Source: Stagnihabitans sp043721775
GTDB taxonomy: Bacteria; Pseudomonadota; Alphaproteobacteria; Rhodobacterales; Rhodobacteraceae
DNA: 29,809 bases
NCBI GenBank assembly: GCA_043721775.1
Contig: JAYSQA010000249.1
Coordinates: forward strand, 1 to 29,809
Direction: 5' to 3'
Shown: in pieces, positions 7,715-16,580 of the stretch
Layout: each line of letters begins with the position of its first letter
How positions within the stretch are numbered: the stretch's first letter is position 1
Notes under the pieces: generated by a model
The model's input: only the letters and a program-made list of their open reading frames with translations
What the model was told of the DNA's origin: nothing
Databases searched by the model: none
Program-made: the position numbers and the translations under genes

Positions 7715-8692
7715 TCACAACGGGGCATCAACGAAGTGACAAGCGGCCTGACGGTCGCCATAGGCGCGCAATTCGGGCCGTTCAGCATGGCACAGGCCCT
7801 GCGCCCTGGGGCAGCGCGTTGCAAAGACGCACCCCTTGGGCGGGTTCAGGACCGAGGGCAACTCCCCCGTCAAAGCCATCCCCCGCCTGCCCTTTTCGCG
7901 CTCCGGATCAGGTTCGGGCACGGCCTCCATCAAGGCTTGGCTGTAGGGGTGCAAAGGTCCGGCATAGAACGCATTGCGCGGTGCGACCTCCTCCACGCGC
8001 CCCAGACACATCACCATCACCTGATGGCTGATATGCCGCATGACGGCGAGGTTGTGCGAGATGAAGACCAGCGCCAGCCCCATCCTGTCTTGCAAATCCA
8101 TCAACAGGTTGATCACCTGCGCCTGAATAGACACGTCCGGCGCCGAGACAGGCTCGTCACACACCATCAACCTGGGTCGCCCGATCAAGGCCCGCGCAAT
8201 GCCAACCCTTTGCGCTTGCCCACCCGAGATTTCATGCGAATAGCGCCGCACAAAATCCTCTGACAACCCGACTTCTTCCAGCGCCACAACCGCCCGAGCC
8301 AGCCGCGCCGCCCTCGACACCTCCGGTGCGAAAGTGGCCAGCGGGCGTGACACGATCTTGCCCAAGGTCATCCGAGGGTCCAAGGCCGCCAAAGGGTCCT
8401 GAAAGATGATCTGCATCTCGGCCCGCTTCTTGCGCAATTCTGCCGCAGGCATCCCGGCCATATCCTGCCCCTGCCACACATCCTGCCCCCCCGTGGGCAT
8501 CATCAACCGCAGCAAAGCCCGGCCCAAAGTCGACTTGCCGCAGCCGCTTTCCCCCACGATGCCAAGCGTCTGCCCCGGTTCCAGCGTCAGGTTCACCCCA
8601 TGGACAATAGGCAGGATGCGCAAGGCTGAAAACAACCCCGGCCCGGCCACAGGATACCCCACATCCAGATTGCGCGCCTCCAACAGGGTCAT
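7715..8692 (-). CDS. Oligopeptide-type ABC transporter ATP-binding protein (DppF/OppF-like)
   Basis: This is a 325-residue ATPase. Walker A is GESGCGKST (47-55), the Q-loop IFQDP has Gln98, the signature is SGGQ (156-159), Walker B ends in CDE (178-180), and the switch is His213 in ISHN. The C-terminal oligopeptide/dipeptide extension carries GCVFATRCPRA, the Cys-rich motif of Dpp/Opp ATPases. One odd point is the D-loop: it reads SAPD instead of the near-invariant SALD (Pro185). The position after SGGQ is Ala rather than the usual Arg. The ATG at 8692 overlaps the stop of the preceding ATPase gene (ATGA). The open frame is intact, but the transporter it belongs to has broken permease and binding-protein genes. 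Confidence 0.92.
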   Translation of the reverse strand: MTLLEARNLDVGYPVAGPGLFSALRILPIVHGVNLTLEPGQTLGIVGESGCGKSTLGRALLRLMMPTGGQDVWQGQDMAGMPAAELRKKRAEMQIIFQDPLAALDPRMTLGKIVSRPLATFAPEVSRAARLARAVVALEEVGLSEDFVRRYSHEISGGQAQRVGIARALIGRPRLMVCDEPVSAPDVSIQAQVINLLMDLQDRMGLALVFISHNLAVMRHISHQVMVMCLGRVEEVAPRNAFYAGPLHPYSQALMEAVPEPDPEREKGRRGMALTGELPSVLNPPKGCVFATRCPRAQGLCHAERPELRAYGDRQAACHFVDAPL

Positions 8693-9651
8693 AAAGCCTC
8701 CACATGGCAGGCAAGCTGGCGCGAACCGCGTGTCACCAATGGCGGTTGCGTAGCACAATCCGCCAGCTTCACCCCGCAGCGTGGCGCGAACGGGCAACCC
8801 GGCAGCATCGCGCCCCCCGACCGCGGCGTGCCCGGAATCGTTCCCAACCTCGCCTCCAAAGCATCGCCCAGCCGAGGCGTCGCGGCCAAATGCCCCTTGG
8901 TATAAGGATGGCGCGGCGTGGCAAACATCTCCTCCGCCCGCCCCTCCTCCATGATCCGCCCACCGTACAGCACGATAACCCGGTCCGCCATCCGCGCCAC
9001 CACGCCCGGATCATGCGTCACAAGTATGACCGCCGTGCCAATTTCGCGCGCCAGTTCAGACATCAAGTCCAGCACCTGCGCCTGAATGGTCACGCCCAAA
9101 GCCGTCGTAGGCTCATCCGCCAACAGAATGGCGGGCCGCGCCAGCAAGGCCATGGCAATCATCACCCGCTGCCGCATGCCGCCGGAAAACTCATGCGGAT
9201 AAGCCCGCGCCCGCCGTGCCGCATCGGGAATCCGCACACGGGTCAGCATGGCCACCGAAGCCTCCCAAGCCTGGGCCCTGCTCATCCCCTTGTGCACGAT
9301 CAACCCCTCCGCCAACTGATCCCCCACCCTCATATAGGGGTTCAGGCTGGTCATCGGGTCTTGAAAGATCATCGACAGATGCGTCCCGCGCACGCGGTCC
9401 AACGCCGCCTCAGGCATCGCCAGCAAATCCTGCCCCTGAAACACCGCCTGGCCCCCGGCCCGGCCATTCCCGGCCAAAAGCCCCATCAGGCTGAACAGGA
9501 TCTGGCTTTTGCCCGACCCACTCTCCCCGACAATCCCCAGCACCTCCCCCGGCGCCACGCCAAAGGAAATCCGATCTACCGCCCCAACCTCGCCCTGCGG
9601 TTGGGCAAACCGCACGGTCAGGTCCCTGACGGTCAGCACATCAGCGGTCAT
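8689..9651 (-). CDS. Oligopeptide-type ABC transporter ATP-binding protein (DppD/OppD-like)
   Basis: This is a 320-residue ATPase with Walker A GESGSGKS (42-49), Q-loop Gln97 in IFQDP, signature SGGMRQ (156-161), Walker B ending ADE (178-180) and switch His213 in VTHD. The C-terminal extension has the CPFAPRC motif of peptide-transporter ATPases. The D-loop reads TALG where the family has TALD, so the conserved Asp is Gly186. The H-loop is followed by Pro215 where Leu is usual. Loss of the D-loop Asp is expected to impair coupling between the two ATP sites. The ATG at 9651 overlaps the end of the permease gene by 11 bases. The gene is open but probably drifting, in line with its damaged partners. 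Confidence 0.9.
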   Translation of the reverse strand: MTADVLTVRDLTVRFAQPQGEVGAVDRISFGVAPGEVLGIVGESGSGKSQILFSLMGLLAGNGRAGGQAVFQGQDLLAMPEAALDRVRGTHLSMIFQDPMTSLNPYMRVGDQLAEGLIVHKGMSRAQAWEASVAMLTRVRIPDAARRARAYPHEFSGGMRQRVMIAMALLARPAILLADEPTTALGVTIQAQVLDLMSELAREIGTAVILVTHDPGVVARMADRVIVLYGGRIMEEGRAEEMFATPRHPYTKGHLAATPRLGDALEARLGTIPGTPRSGGAMLPGCPFAPRCGVKLADCATQPPLVTRGSRQLACHVEAL

Positions 9652-10496
9652 TGGGGTCAAAGGCATCCCGCAATCCATCCGCTATGAAGTTCAGACAAAA
9701 CAGCACCGTGGCCAGCAACCCGCCGGGCAACAAAAGCAAGCGCAAATCGGTATCCATCGCTGCCGTCCCCGTTTCGATCAGATTACCCCAGGACGCCTGC
9801 GGCTCTTTGATCCCAATGCCAAGAAACGACAGGAAGCTTTCAGAAAGAATAACTTCCGGCACCAGAAGCGCACCATAGACAATCACCACACTCGCGCAGT
9901 TCGGCACAATATGCTCCACCACAATCGACCACGGCGCCACCCCCCCCCCCGGCCCGCGCCGCCTCAATGAACTCGCGCTTGGCCAGACTTTGCGCCTGCG
10001 CCCGCACGATCACAGCAGGCGTCAGCCAAAGCGTGAAGACGATGGCCGCGAACAGCGCCACATTGCCGCCGCCAAACAACAGGCTCAGCAAAATCACCAG
10101 GATGACATAGGGAAAGCCATACAGCACCTCTACCGCCCGCATCATCAAACGGTCGGCCCGGCCCCCGGCATAGCCCGCCACCGCGCCATACAGAATGCCA
10201 ATCCCCCCCGCCGTCACCGCCCCCAAAAAACCGATGCCAAGGGAAACCCGCCCGCCCTCCAACACCCGCACCAGCAAATCCCGGCCAAAATCATCGGTGC
10301 CAAACCAGTGTGGCGAACCGAAATCCACCGGAGCACTGATGAAATCGAAATCCGCATCCTCACCCGTGAAAGGAAACGCGAACGGCCCAACGAAGCAGGC
10401 CACGGCAATCAGCACCAGCGCCAAAGACACCATCGCCAACCGGTTCGCCCCAAACCGGCGCACCTGCAACTGAAAGGTCGACAGCGACCTAACCAT
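9641..10496 (-). pseudogene. Oligopeptide-type ABC permease (DppC/OppC-like), frameshifted in a G run
   Basis: From ATG 10496 the first frame gives a DppC-type permease: N-terminal cytoplasmic segment, first membrane helix, the GTDDFGRD motif (about 66-72), and helices up to KREFIEAARA, the start of the EAA coupling loop. There the gene runs into 11 G on the coding strand (9940-9950) and goes out of frame, ending at 9840. The rest of the permease (APWSIVVEHIVPN to the C-terminus RDAFDPNDR) continues in a second frame that ends at 9641. Ten or seven G would restore one frame. Seven would give the usual EAA-loop spacing. It could be a true pseudogene, a slippage-switchable gene, or an assembly error at a homopolymer. 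Confidence 0.85.
9940..9950 (-). repeat. Homopolymer run (11 G on the coding strand)
   Basis: An uninterrupted run sits inside the DppC-like permease gene exactly where its two reading frames meet. The length of 11 is deduced from the protein frames on both strands. Such runs slip easily during replication and are also error-prone in some sequencing chemistries. Confidence 0.8.
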
Positions 10497-11411
10497 GACT
10501 GCGCACCTTCGGGTCCAGCCATCCACGCACCAGATCGGTGCCGATGTTGAACAGGATCAGCAAGCCGCCATACAAAAGCGTGATCCCCATCGCCAAAGGA
10601 TAATCCCGGTTCAGCGCCGCATCCACGAAATGCCGCCCGATCCCCGGCACGGCGAAAATCGTCTCGATCAGGATCGACCCGGTGATGATCCCCGCCGTCG
10701 CGGGCCCCAGATAGGCGATCACCGGCAACAACGCGCCCTTCAGAACATGCCCCACCAAAACCCGCCGCGCGCCGATCCCCTTCGACCGTGCCGTGCGAAT
10801 GGAGTTCTCCCGCATCACCTCTATCATCGAAGACCGCGTCAGCCTTGAAATATAAGCGATATTCGGCAGGCTCAGCACCACCACCGGCAGCACCAAAGAC
10901 CGCCAGCCCTGATCTGACCCGCCCACCGGCACCCAAGCCAGCTTCAGCGCAAACAGCACCTGCGCCAGCGGCCCGATCACGAAGATCGGCACTGCGATCC
11001 CCACAACCCCCACGGTCCCGGCCAGATAATCCACAGCCCCATTGCGCCGCAGCGCCCCCACCACCCCAAGCGCTACCCCCACCAGCGAGGCGATCATGAT
11101 CGCCCAGAACCCGATGGTCAGGGAATAGGGCAGCCCCGCCGCGATCAGGTCCCAAACCGAATAATCCCGAAACCGCAGCGAGGGCCCAAAATCCAGATGA
11201 ACCAAGCCCCAGACATAGCGACCAAACGGCATCCACACCGGCTCATCCAGATGGAGACTCGCCTTGATATGCTCCAGCACCTCGGGTGAGATTTTGCGAT
11301 TCCTGGAAAACGGCCCCCCCGGCACCAGCGCATGACGAAAAAGGTCGCCACGACCAAAGCCGCCAGCGTCACCACCCCTTCCCACAGCCGCTTGGCCAGA
11401 AACCTCAGCAC
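10489..11411 (-). pseudogene. Oligopeptide-type ABC permease (DppB/OppB-like), frameshifted near the N-terminus
   Basis: The start at 11411 gives the typical first helix of a DppB permease, MLRFLAKRLWEGVVTLAALV to FFVMR (28 residues). The next expected piece, LVPGGPFSRNRKISPEV, is in another frame that stays open to 10489 and carries all remaining helices and the EAA-type loop (SMIEVMRENSIRTARSKG). The shift falls at about 11328; loss of one base after the CGC codon explains it. The 3' end overlaps the next permease start by eight bases. A shorter functional protein from the second frame is unlikely, because the first membrane helix would be lost. Confidence 0.85.
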
Positions 11412-11434
11412 CGCACCCTCAGCCCTCGCCCGTT

Positions 11435-11484
11435 TTTCATTTGTTCATAAATATCCCGGGGGGTCCGGGGGGCTGGCCCCCCGG
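11435..11484. repeat. Dispersed intergenic hairpin repeat, copy B
   Basis: TTTTCATTTGTTCATAAATA is followed by a short G-rich spacer and a 9-bp hairpin CCGGGGGGC-TG-GCCCCCCGG (11465-11484). It lies between the binding-protein gene and the first permease gene, which are transcribed on the minus strand. In ABC operons, hairpins in this position often protect the upstream binding-protein message. Confidence 0.85.
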
Positions 11485-11505
11485 CTTTGGCCCCCGGCAA
11501 GGGCA

Positions 11506-13095
11506 TCACTCCAACGACAAAAACTGCGAGTTGTTGTACCCAGCCGCCGAATCGCCCCAGCCATGCACGGAAGGTTTGACCAGATGCCGGCCCGGGTTGA
11601 TCGAGATCGGCGCGACGACGAAGTCGTCCAGCAATATCTTCTCGGCCTTGCCCAGCGCCTCATAGCGCGCCGTCCGGTCGGGCAGTTTCGCCGCCGCATC
11701 CATTGCTGCGTCATTCTCCGGCTTCACCCAGTTATAACCCGGTTCAGCCGAGGGGCGCATATAGGCCAGAACCGTCTCCGGCCCGGCAAAATCGCCGATC
11801 AGATCATCCGGGAACACATCCCACGGCCCGGCATGAAAGGCATCCAGCCAGGCCTTGCGCTCCATCGGCGGGATGTCGTTTTCCACGCCCAACAGCTTCT
11901 TCCGCATCAGCGCCACGCCTTGGGCCCGCCGCTTGGAATCCTCGGCTATCGACACCACGATGTTGATCTTCAACGGATTGTCCGGCCCATAGCCCGCCTT
12001 GGCGTACAGCTCTTTGGCCAAAGCCCCACGCCCGGTTTGCGTCATGCTGGCTTCGGCGATCACCGGGCCATGGTAATCGGGGTTGAAGCCACCGGCCAGG
12101 CTCATCACCGGAATACTCTCGCCCTTGACGATCTTGCCTTCCAGCGTATCCCGGTCAATGGCCAACGACAACGCACGGCGCAGGTCGATGTTCTTCATGG
12201 CGTCATGGGTCAATTTGAACGAGTAATACATGATTTCGGTCGAGGGGGTTATCTTCACCTCAGCCGGGGTTGCCGCCCTCAGCGTCTCGATCTGGTTCAA
12301 AGGGATGTCATAGGTGATGTCCAACTCACCCGCCTGATAGCGCTTCAACTCGGTCGAGACGTCTTCCGTGACATGATACTTCACAAAGGGGATTTTCACA
12401 TTGGCCGCATCCCAGTAATTCGGGTTTCTTGCAAGCAGAACATGGCTTTGCGGGACAACCTCCTTGATGATGTAAGCGCCATTGCTGACCATATGGGCCA
12501 GGTCGATGAAGGCAGCTGCGCCGTATTGGTCGAAGGACGGCTTGTGCAAGGGCGCCACCTGAAAGCCGCCCATGATCTCCAGCATGTCGGGGGCGGGGGC
12601 CAGAAGCTGAAACACCACCGTGCGGTCATCAGGCGCCGTGACACCCAGCGTGCCCGGGTCCATCGCGGTGCCGTCCGACAGTTCCTTGGCCCCCTTCACC
12701 TGCACAACCGATTAGAAATAGTACCCTCTTTCCGAGGCCGTATCCGGGTTCAGCGTCCGCAGCACGCCATCCACGAAGTCCTGCGCCACCAGCTAGGCGC
12801 CGTTCGACCATTTCAGCCCGTCGCGCAGGTGAAAGGTGAAAGTCAGGCCATCCGGGCTGATATCCCATTTTTCCGCCGCTCCGGGGATGATCTTGCCGGT
12901 CTCGTCATAGCTGACCAGCCCTTCATAGGCGTCCATCTGAATCCAGGCCGCAGCACCATCGAAGTTGATCTGCGGGTCCCGCGAGGACCATTCCGACCCC
13001 ACCCCCCGGTCCAGCGTATCATCCGCCCAGACCGGAGCAGCCATCCCCAGCGCCAGCACCAGAAGCCCCGTCAACAGTCCGACTTTCCGTCCCAT
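11506..13095 (-). pseudogene. Peptide-type ABC substrate-binding protein (SBP family 5), two in-frame stops
   Basis: The frame from ATG 13095 begins with a clear signal peptide (MGRKVGLLTGLLVLALGMAA, cleavage near VWA-DD) and continues with family-5 motifs (WDISPDGLTFTFHLRDGLKW). It is interrupted by TAG at 12793-12795 and TAA at 12712-12714. The 26 codons between the stops still read as normal family sequence (LVAQDFVDGVLRTLNPDTAS...), and the frame is then open to 11506 (GAYIIKEVVPQSHVLLARNP, ALSLAIDRD). The second stop replaces what is probably a Tyr codon (YYF-stop-SVV). Two single-base nonsense changes with no frameshift are the simplest explanation. The intact length would be about 529 residues. 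The gene starts 27 bases after the deacylase stop. Confidence 0.9.
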
Positions 13096-13122
13096 CCCCG
13101 ACTCCCCTGTTGAACGTTTGTT

Positions 13123-14232
13123 CTATAGTGACAGCAGATCACCGCTTCGCACAACAGTTTCTCCGGCCACATGCGCCAGACTTTGCCCGCGCAGGCAGGA
13201 CCGCCAAAGTTCCGTGCGAAAGAGCAGACCGCTGACCGGTGCGGTCACCGCCATCCGCCTGCGGCTGACCGGGTCGATGACATGGCCAAGCACTTGGCCC
13301 GCCTCCACCAGATCGCCGGGCTGGGCCGACCAGATCACCACACCGCCCTGCGGCGCGAAAACCTCGTCCGCGCCGCCCAGCGGCAGATGGATGGCATCGG
13401 GGAAGGCTGGCTTGCCACAGCCCTCCACCGCGCCGATCCGCGCCAGAAAGGTCATCAGATTGGCCGCGTCCTTCGCCGCAACCCCGTCGTCCACATCAAA
13501 CTGCCCGCGATATTCCAGCGTCGCCGAAAAGCAGCCCATCGGCACCGCTTCGCCAAACCGCGCCCGCAATTGCCGCCACGGCACGGTATGCGCCTCGTCA
13601 AAGGCATGGCCGCCCGAGGTGTCCTCGATCAGCGCCAGCCTGGCCCCGACAGCCTGACACAGCCACGAGGTCACCTCTGGCCGCGCGGTTGACGCGTAAA
13701 GGTGCATCACCGCGAAATGGTCGCAATGCAGGTCCAGCACGTAATCGGCATCACAGGACCACGCCATCAGCCCCACCTGCAATTCCTGCATGTCCGTCCT
13801 GGGCTGCATCTTGGCCAGTTGTGCCCGAAACGCTCGACGGATCAGCCGCCGGTTCTGGCTTGGGTCCTTGCCCAGAACCCCCTCCAACCCCCCTGCCACC
13901 AGCTTGCCCAGTTCCGGATAGCCCCGGTTGAAGTTTTGCAGCGTGTCGGCATCCCTCCGCCCCAAGGGCCGCTGATATGTCCACTGTGACAGGCCAATCG
14001 GATTGGCCACGGGCACCACACAAATCTCGCCCCTGATCTCGCCCCGGCCGGAAGCCTGATCCAGCAGGTCCATCAGGTGTTGCAGCACCAGCACGCCGGG
14101 CATCTCGTCGGCATGCAGCCCGGCCTGCAAATAGACCTTCGGCTGTGCCCCCACCGCGCCATAGCGGTAAAGTGTCAATTCGCGCCGGGTCCCGGCTGAT
14201 GCGCCGGTCAAGGCCAAAGTCTCAATAAGCAT
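13123..14232 (-). CDS. Succinylglutamate desuccinylase/aspartoacylase-family zinc deacylase
   Basis: This is a 369-residue M14-like protein of the AstE/AspA group. Zinc ligands are His40 and Glu43 in QAGLHADE and His169 in YVLDLHCD. The likely general base is Glu240 in SATLEYRG. Arg/Asn residues of the substrate pocket are visible in QNFNRGYP. The C-terminal 100 residues (PQGGVVIWSAQPGDLVEAGQ, ending near GDLLSL) form a biotinyl-lipoyl-like beta barrel, as in many members of this group. The expected reaction is removal of an acyl group from an N-acylated amino acid or similar small amide. It is the first gene of the minus-strand peptide/amide operon, and its leader holds a small palindrome (14269-14284). 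Confidence 0.9.
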   Translation of the reverse strand: MLIETLALTGASAGTRRELTLYRYGAVGAQPKVYLQAGLHADEMPGVLVLQHLMDLLDQASGRGEIRGEICVVPVANPIGLSQWTYQRPLGRRDADTLQNFNRGYPELGKLVAGGLEGVLGKDPSQNRRLIRRAFRAQLAKMQPRTDMQELQVGLMAWSCDADYVLDLHCDHFAVMHLYASTARPEVTSWLCQAVGARLALIEDTSGGHAFDEAHTVPWRQLRARFGEAVPMGCFSATLEYRGQFDVDDGVAAKDAANLMTFLARIGAVEGCGKPAFPDAIHLPLGGADEVFAPQGGVVIWSAQPGDLVEAGQVLGHVIDPVSRRRMAVTAPVSGLLFRTELWRSCLRGQSLAHVAGETVVRSGDLLSL

Positions 14233-14268
14233 GCCGCATCCACTGATTGTGCGTCATCTGGCCCGCGA

Positions 14269-14284
14269 TTGACGTCCCCGTCAA
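14269..14284. promoter_or_regulatory. Small palindrome upstream of the deacylase operon
   Basis: TTGACG-TCCC-CGTCAA is a perfect 6-bp inverted repeat in the 69-base gap between the kinase-fusion gene and the deacylase gene. It could be an operator or part of a promoter. The evidence is only the symmetry and position. Confidence 0.3.
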
Positions 14285-14301
14285 GTGCTTGCGGCGGCGG
14301 C

Positions 14302-15708
14302 TCAACTTTCGGTCCGGGTTCCCGGCAGCCGTATCACCGTAACCGAGGCCGCGGCCTCTGCCACCACCTTGCTTGACACCGACCCCAGATAGCGCCACGC
14401 AGTCGAGTGCCCCCGTGCCCCCATCAGAATATGATCCGCGCCGATCTGGCCTGCATGGTCCAGAATGGCCTGCGCCGGGTCCGGGCCCTCCAGCACGGTA
14501 AAGGTCAGTTGCGCTTCCGACAGGTCAAGGTCCGCAGCCCAGGCCCGCAAGGCCACCAGCCGTGATACATGCAGATTGTCACCCAAGGCATCCAGCATAT
14601 TCTCAATCCCCAGCCGCGCCGTGCGGATGATGTTGACGCAGGCAATCCGTGCATCCGGTTCCAGCGTCAGCATCCGCCGCACCCACATCAGCAAAGGGGC
14701 GGCCAGCGCATCGCCCTCGGGTGTCAGGTCAACGGCCACCAGCAGGATCGGCGCTTTGCCCAACTGAACACCCACGCCATGCGGCCGCGACAGGGCGGTA
14801 ACCTTGCGCATCTTGCGCCAGCGGGCGAACACCTTGGCCCAGCCATCGGCTTTCACCTTGTGCGCCCGCTCGGTCAGGGCAACCTGTGCCGGATGGCGCA
14901 GATCAAAGCGCAGTTGCGCCGCCGATTGATAGCGCTTGGCCGGATCGACCTCCAACGCCCGCAGGATCACTTCCTGCAACCACTCCGGTATCTCGGGCCG
15001 CAAGGCGCGCGGTGGCACCGGGTCGCGCCACAGCCGCTTCCTGACCCCCCGCAGCTGCTGCGGCATCCCGAACGGCGGCTTGCCCGTGGCCATCTCGTAA
15101 ACCATCGCGCCAAGGCTGAAGATATCACTGCGCAGATCGTCGCGCTGCCGCAGGTACTGTTCCGGCGCTATATAGGGATAAGTCCCCATCGGAATGGCGA
15201 ACTCCTCCTCCAGCAGGTCGGGCAGTTCGTCATGCCGGGCAAGGCCAAAGTCGATCAGCACCATCTCGCCCGTGGGCCGTTGCAGGATGTTGGCTGGCTT
15301 CAGGTCCAGATGCACGACATGCTGCTTGTGCAGGGCGTGCAGCGCCTCCGCCATCCGCGCCGCCACCTCCAGCAGGTCCGACAGCGGCCACGGCCCCTTG
15401 TCGAACTTCTGCTGCAGGCTGCCACCGGGGATCTGCTCCTGCACAATATACGGCAGAACCGAGAAATCGCCCTGCCCCAGCACCCTTGGCACATGCGGCC
15501 CGGTCAGACGCGGCATGATCATCTGCTCGACCTCGAAGCCCACGATGGTCGGACCGTCGTCGCCATCCAGAATGGTCGGCACCTTCATCACCATCGGCGT
15601 GCGGTACAAGGCGTGCGTCACCGCCCAGATCGAGGCGAACCCTCCTTCATGCAGCTTCTCGCCCAAGGTGAAGCCGTCCACCTCCAACCCCGGTTGCGGC
15701 CTCAGCAT
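14302..15708 (-). CDS. Ser/Thr protein kinase fused to a universal stress protein domain
   Basis: This 468-residue protein has two domains. Residues about 12-275 are a Hanks-type kinase: glycine loop GEKLHEGGFA, Lys42 in VMKVP, Glu60 region, catalytic HLDLKPAN with Asp135 (Leu replaces the Arg of HRD, so a non-RD kinase), DFG at 153-155, APE at 181-183, and SDIFSLGAMVYEMATGKPPF. Residues about 318-461 are a universal stress (UspA) domain ending in MGARGHSTAWRYLGSVS, close to the ATP-binding G-2x-G-9x-G-S pattern. There is no membrane helix, so it is cytosolic. The start lies three bases after the stop of the metallophosphoesterase gene, so the two are surely co-transcribed. The idea that the phosphatase opposes the kinase is inferred from this pairing. 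Confidence 0.92.
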   Translation of the reverse strand: MLRPQPGLEVDGFTLGEKLHEGGFASIWAVTHALYRTPMVMKVPTILDGDDGPTIVGFEVEQMIMPRLTGPHVPRVLGQGDFSVLPYIVQEQIPGGSLQQKFDKGPWPLSDLLEVAARMAEALHALHKQHVVHLDLKPANILQRPTGEMVLIDFGLARHDELPDLLEEEFAIPMGTYPYIAPEQYLRQRDDLRSDIFSLGAMVYEMATGKPPFGMPQQLRGVRKRLWRDPVPPRALRPEIPEWLQEVILRALEVDPAKRYQSAAQLRFDLRHPAQVALTERAHKVKADGWAKVFARWRKMRKVTALSRPHGVGVQLGKAPILLVAVDLTPEGDALAAPLLMWVRRMLTLEPDARIACVNIIRTARLGIENMLDALGDNLHVSRLVALRAWAADLDLSEAQLTFTVLEGPDPAQAILDHAGQIGADHILMGARGHSTAWRYLGSVSSKVVAEAAASVTVIRLPGTRTES

Positions 15709-15711
15709 CGC

Positions 15712-16452
15712 TCAATCCCCATTCAACAATCGCAGGGCAAGCGCCTCCGGCAGCCCCGCCGCCCGCACCTTCACAGCCACCGCCCCACAGTCATAAGCCA
15801 CCCGGCGAAAGGTCAACTCGCCCGGCACCTCGTCATAAATCGCGTATGATGCGGCGGGGTTGCGGTCCCTTGGCTGCCCCACTGACCCCACCACGGCCAG
15901 CCAGCGCCTGGACCGCAGCAGCGGCAAAGGCACCCCGAACTTCACCCGCGTCCCCGCCACCGGCCCCCGCAAGTCAACCGAGTACAACTGCGGCACATGC
16001 ACATGCCCGCAAAACGTGACCCGCGCCCGGCTGGCCTGCAAACAGCCCGCCGCCGCCACGTCATTGGTGACATAAATCCACTCCTGCGGCGCTTGCGCAC
16101 TGGCATGAACGAACAAGGCGCCCTCCCGCTCGGCCCGCATCGGCAATGCGGCCAGAAACGCCACCTGCGCCGTACTCAGCCGGGGCCGCGTCCAGTCAAT
16201 AGCCTTGCGGGCAGTGCTGCCCATCCCAGCACTGCCAGACGCAATCGCTTCGTCATGGTTGCCCTTCAGAACCACCGCCCCCAAGGCCGCCAATTCCATC
16301 ACCCTGTCGCAACACCACTCCGGGTCCGGCCCATAGCCGACGATATCCCCAAGGATGACAATGCCGTCACAGCCCCGCGCCGCCTGATCGGCCAGCACAG
16401 CCGTCAAAGCCTCCCGGTTGCCATGAATATCCGTCAGGATCGCCAACCGCAT
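15712..16452 (-). CDS. Calcineurin-type metallophosphoesterase
   Basis: The 246-residue protein has the full binuclear metal site: Asp8 and His10 in TDIHGN, Asp36 in GDIVGYGP, Asn65-His66 in GNHDE, His116 in FVHAS, and His150 and His152 in CGHVHVPQ. Members of this subgroup act on small phosphodiesters, nucleotides or phosphoproteins. The sequence alone does not say which. It sits immediately before the kinase-universal stress fusion gene and after the phosphate acyltransferase gene on the same strand. The frameshifted tail of the acyltransferase now runs 86 bases into the 5' end of this gene. Confidence 0.92.
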   Translation of the reverse strand: MRLAILTDIHGNREALTAVLADQAARGCDGIVILGDIVGYGPDPEWCCDRVMELAALGAVVLKGNHDEAIASGSAGMGSTARKAIDWTRPRLSTAQVAFLAALPMRAEREGALFVHASAQAPQEWIYVTNDVAAAGCLQASRARVTFCGHVHVPQLYSVDLRGPVAGTRVKFGVPLPLLRSRRWLAVVGSVGQPRDRNPAASYAIYDEVPGELTFRRVAYDCGAVAVKVRAAGLPEALALRLLNGD

Positions 16453-16580
16453 CCAGCCCGCCTCCCCACGGTCGATACCTTGAAACCTTGGCGAAGTTCC
16501 CCGCCAGATACCATGCGACCCTGCCGCACGCCCCCCCTTGCTCTACGTCGCCCTGGCAACTCTGCCCTCCCCGGCCCCCA

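Noticed and set aside
7705..7824. Upstream start for the S9 peptidase
   Set aside because: It would overlap the ATPase gene and add 40 residues without family similarity; a good ribosome site precedes 7704.
11506..13095. Stop-codon recoding (selenocysteine, pyrrolysine or readthrough) in the binding protein
   Set aside because: Two different stops (TAG and TAA) are involved, and neighbouring permeases are also broken, so decay is simpler.
11332..13113. Plus-strand frame of 593 codons opposite the binding-protein gene
   Set aside because: It is an antisense shadow: Arg/His/Gln-rich, without motifs, while the minus strand shows a clear binding protein with signal peptide.
14569..15849. Plus-strand frame opposite the kinase gene
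   Set aside because: It is an antisense shadow with Gln/His/Arg-rich translation; the kinase motifs on the minus strand explain the region.
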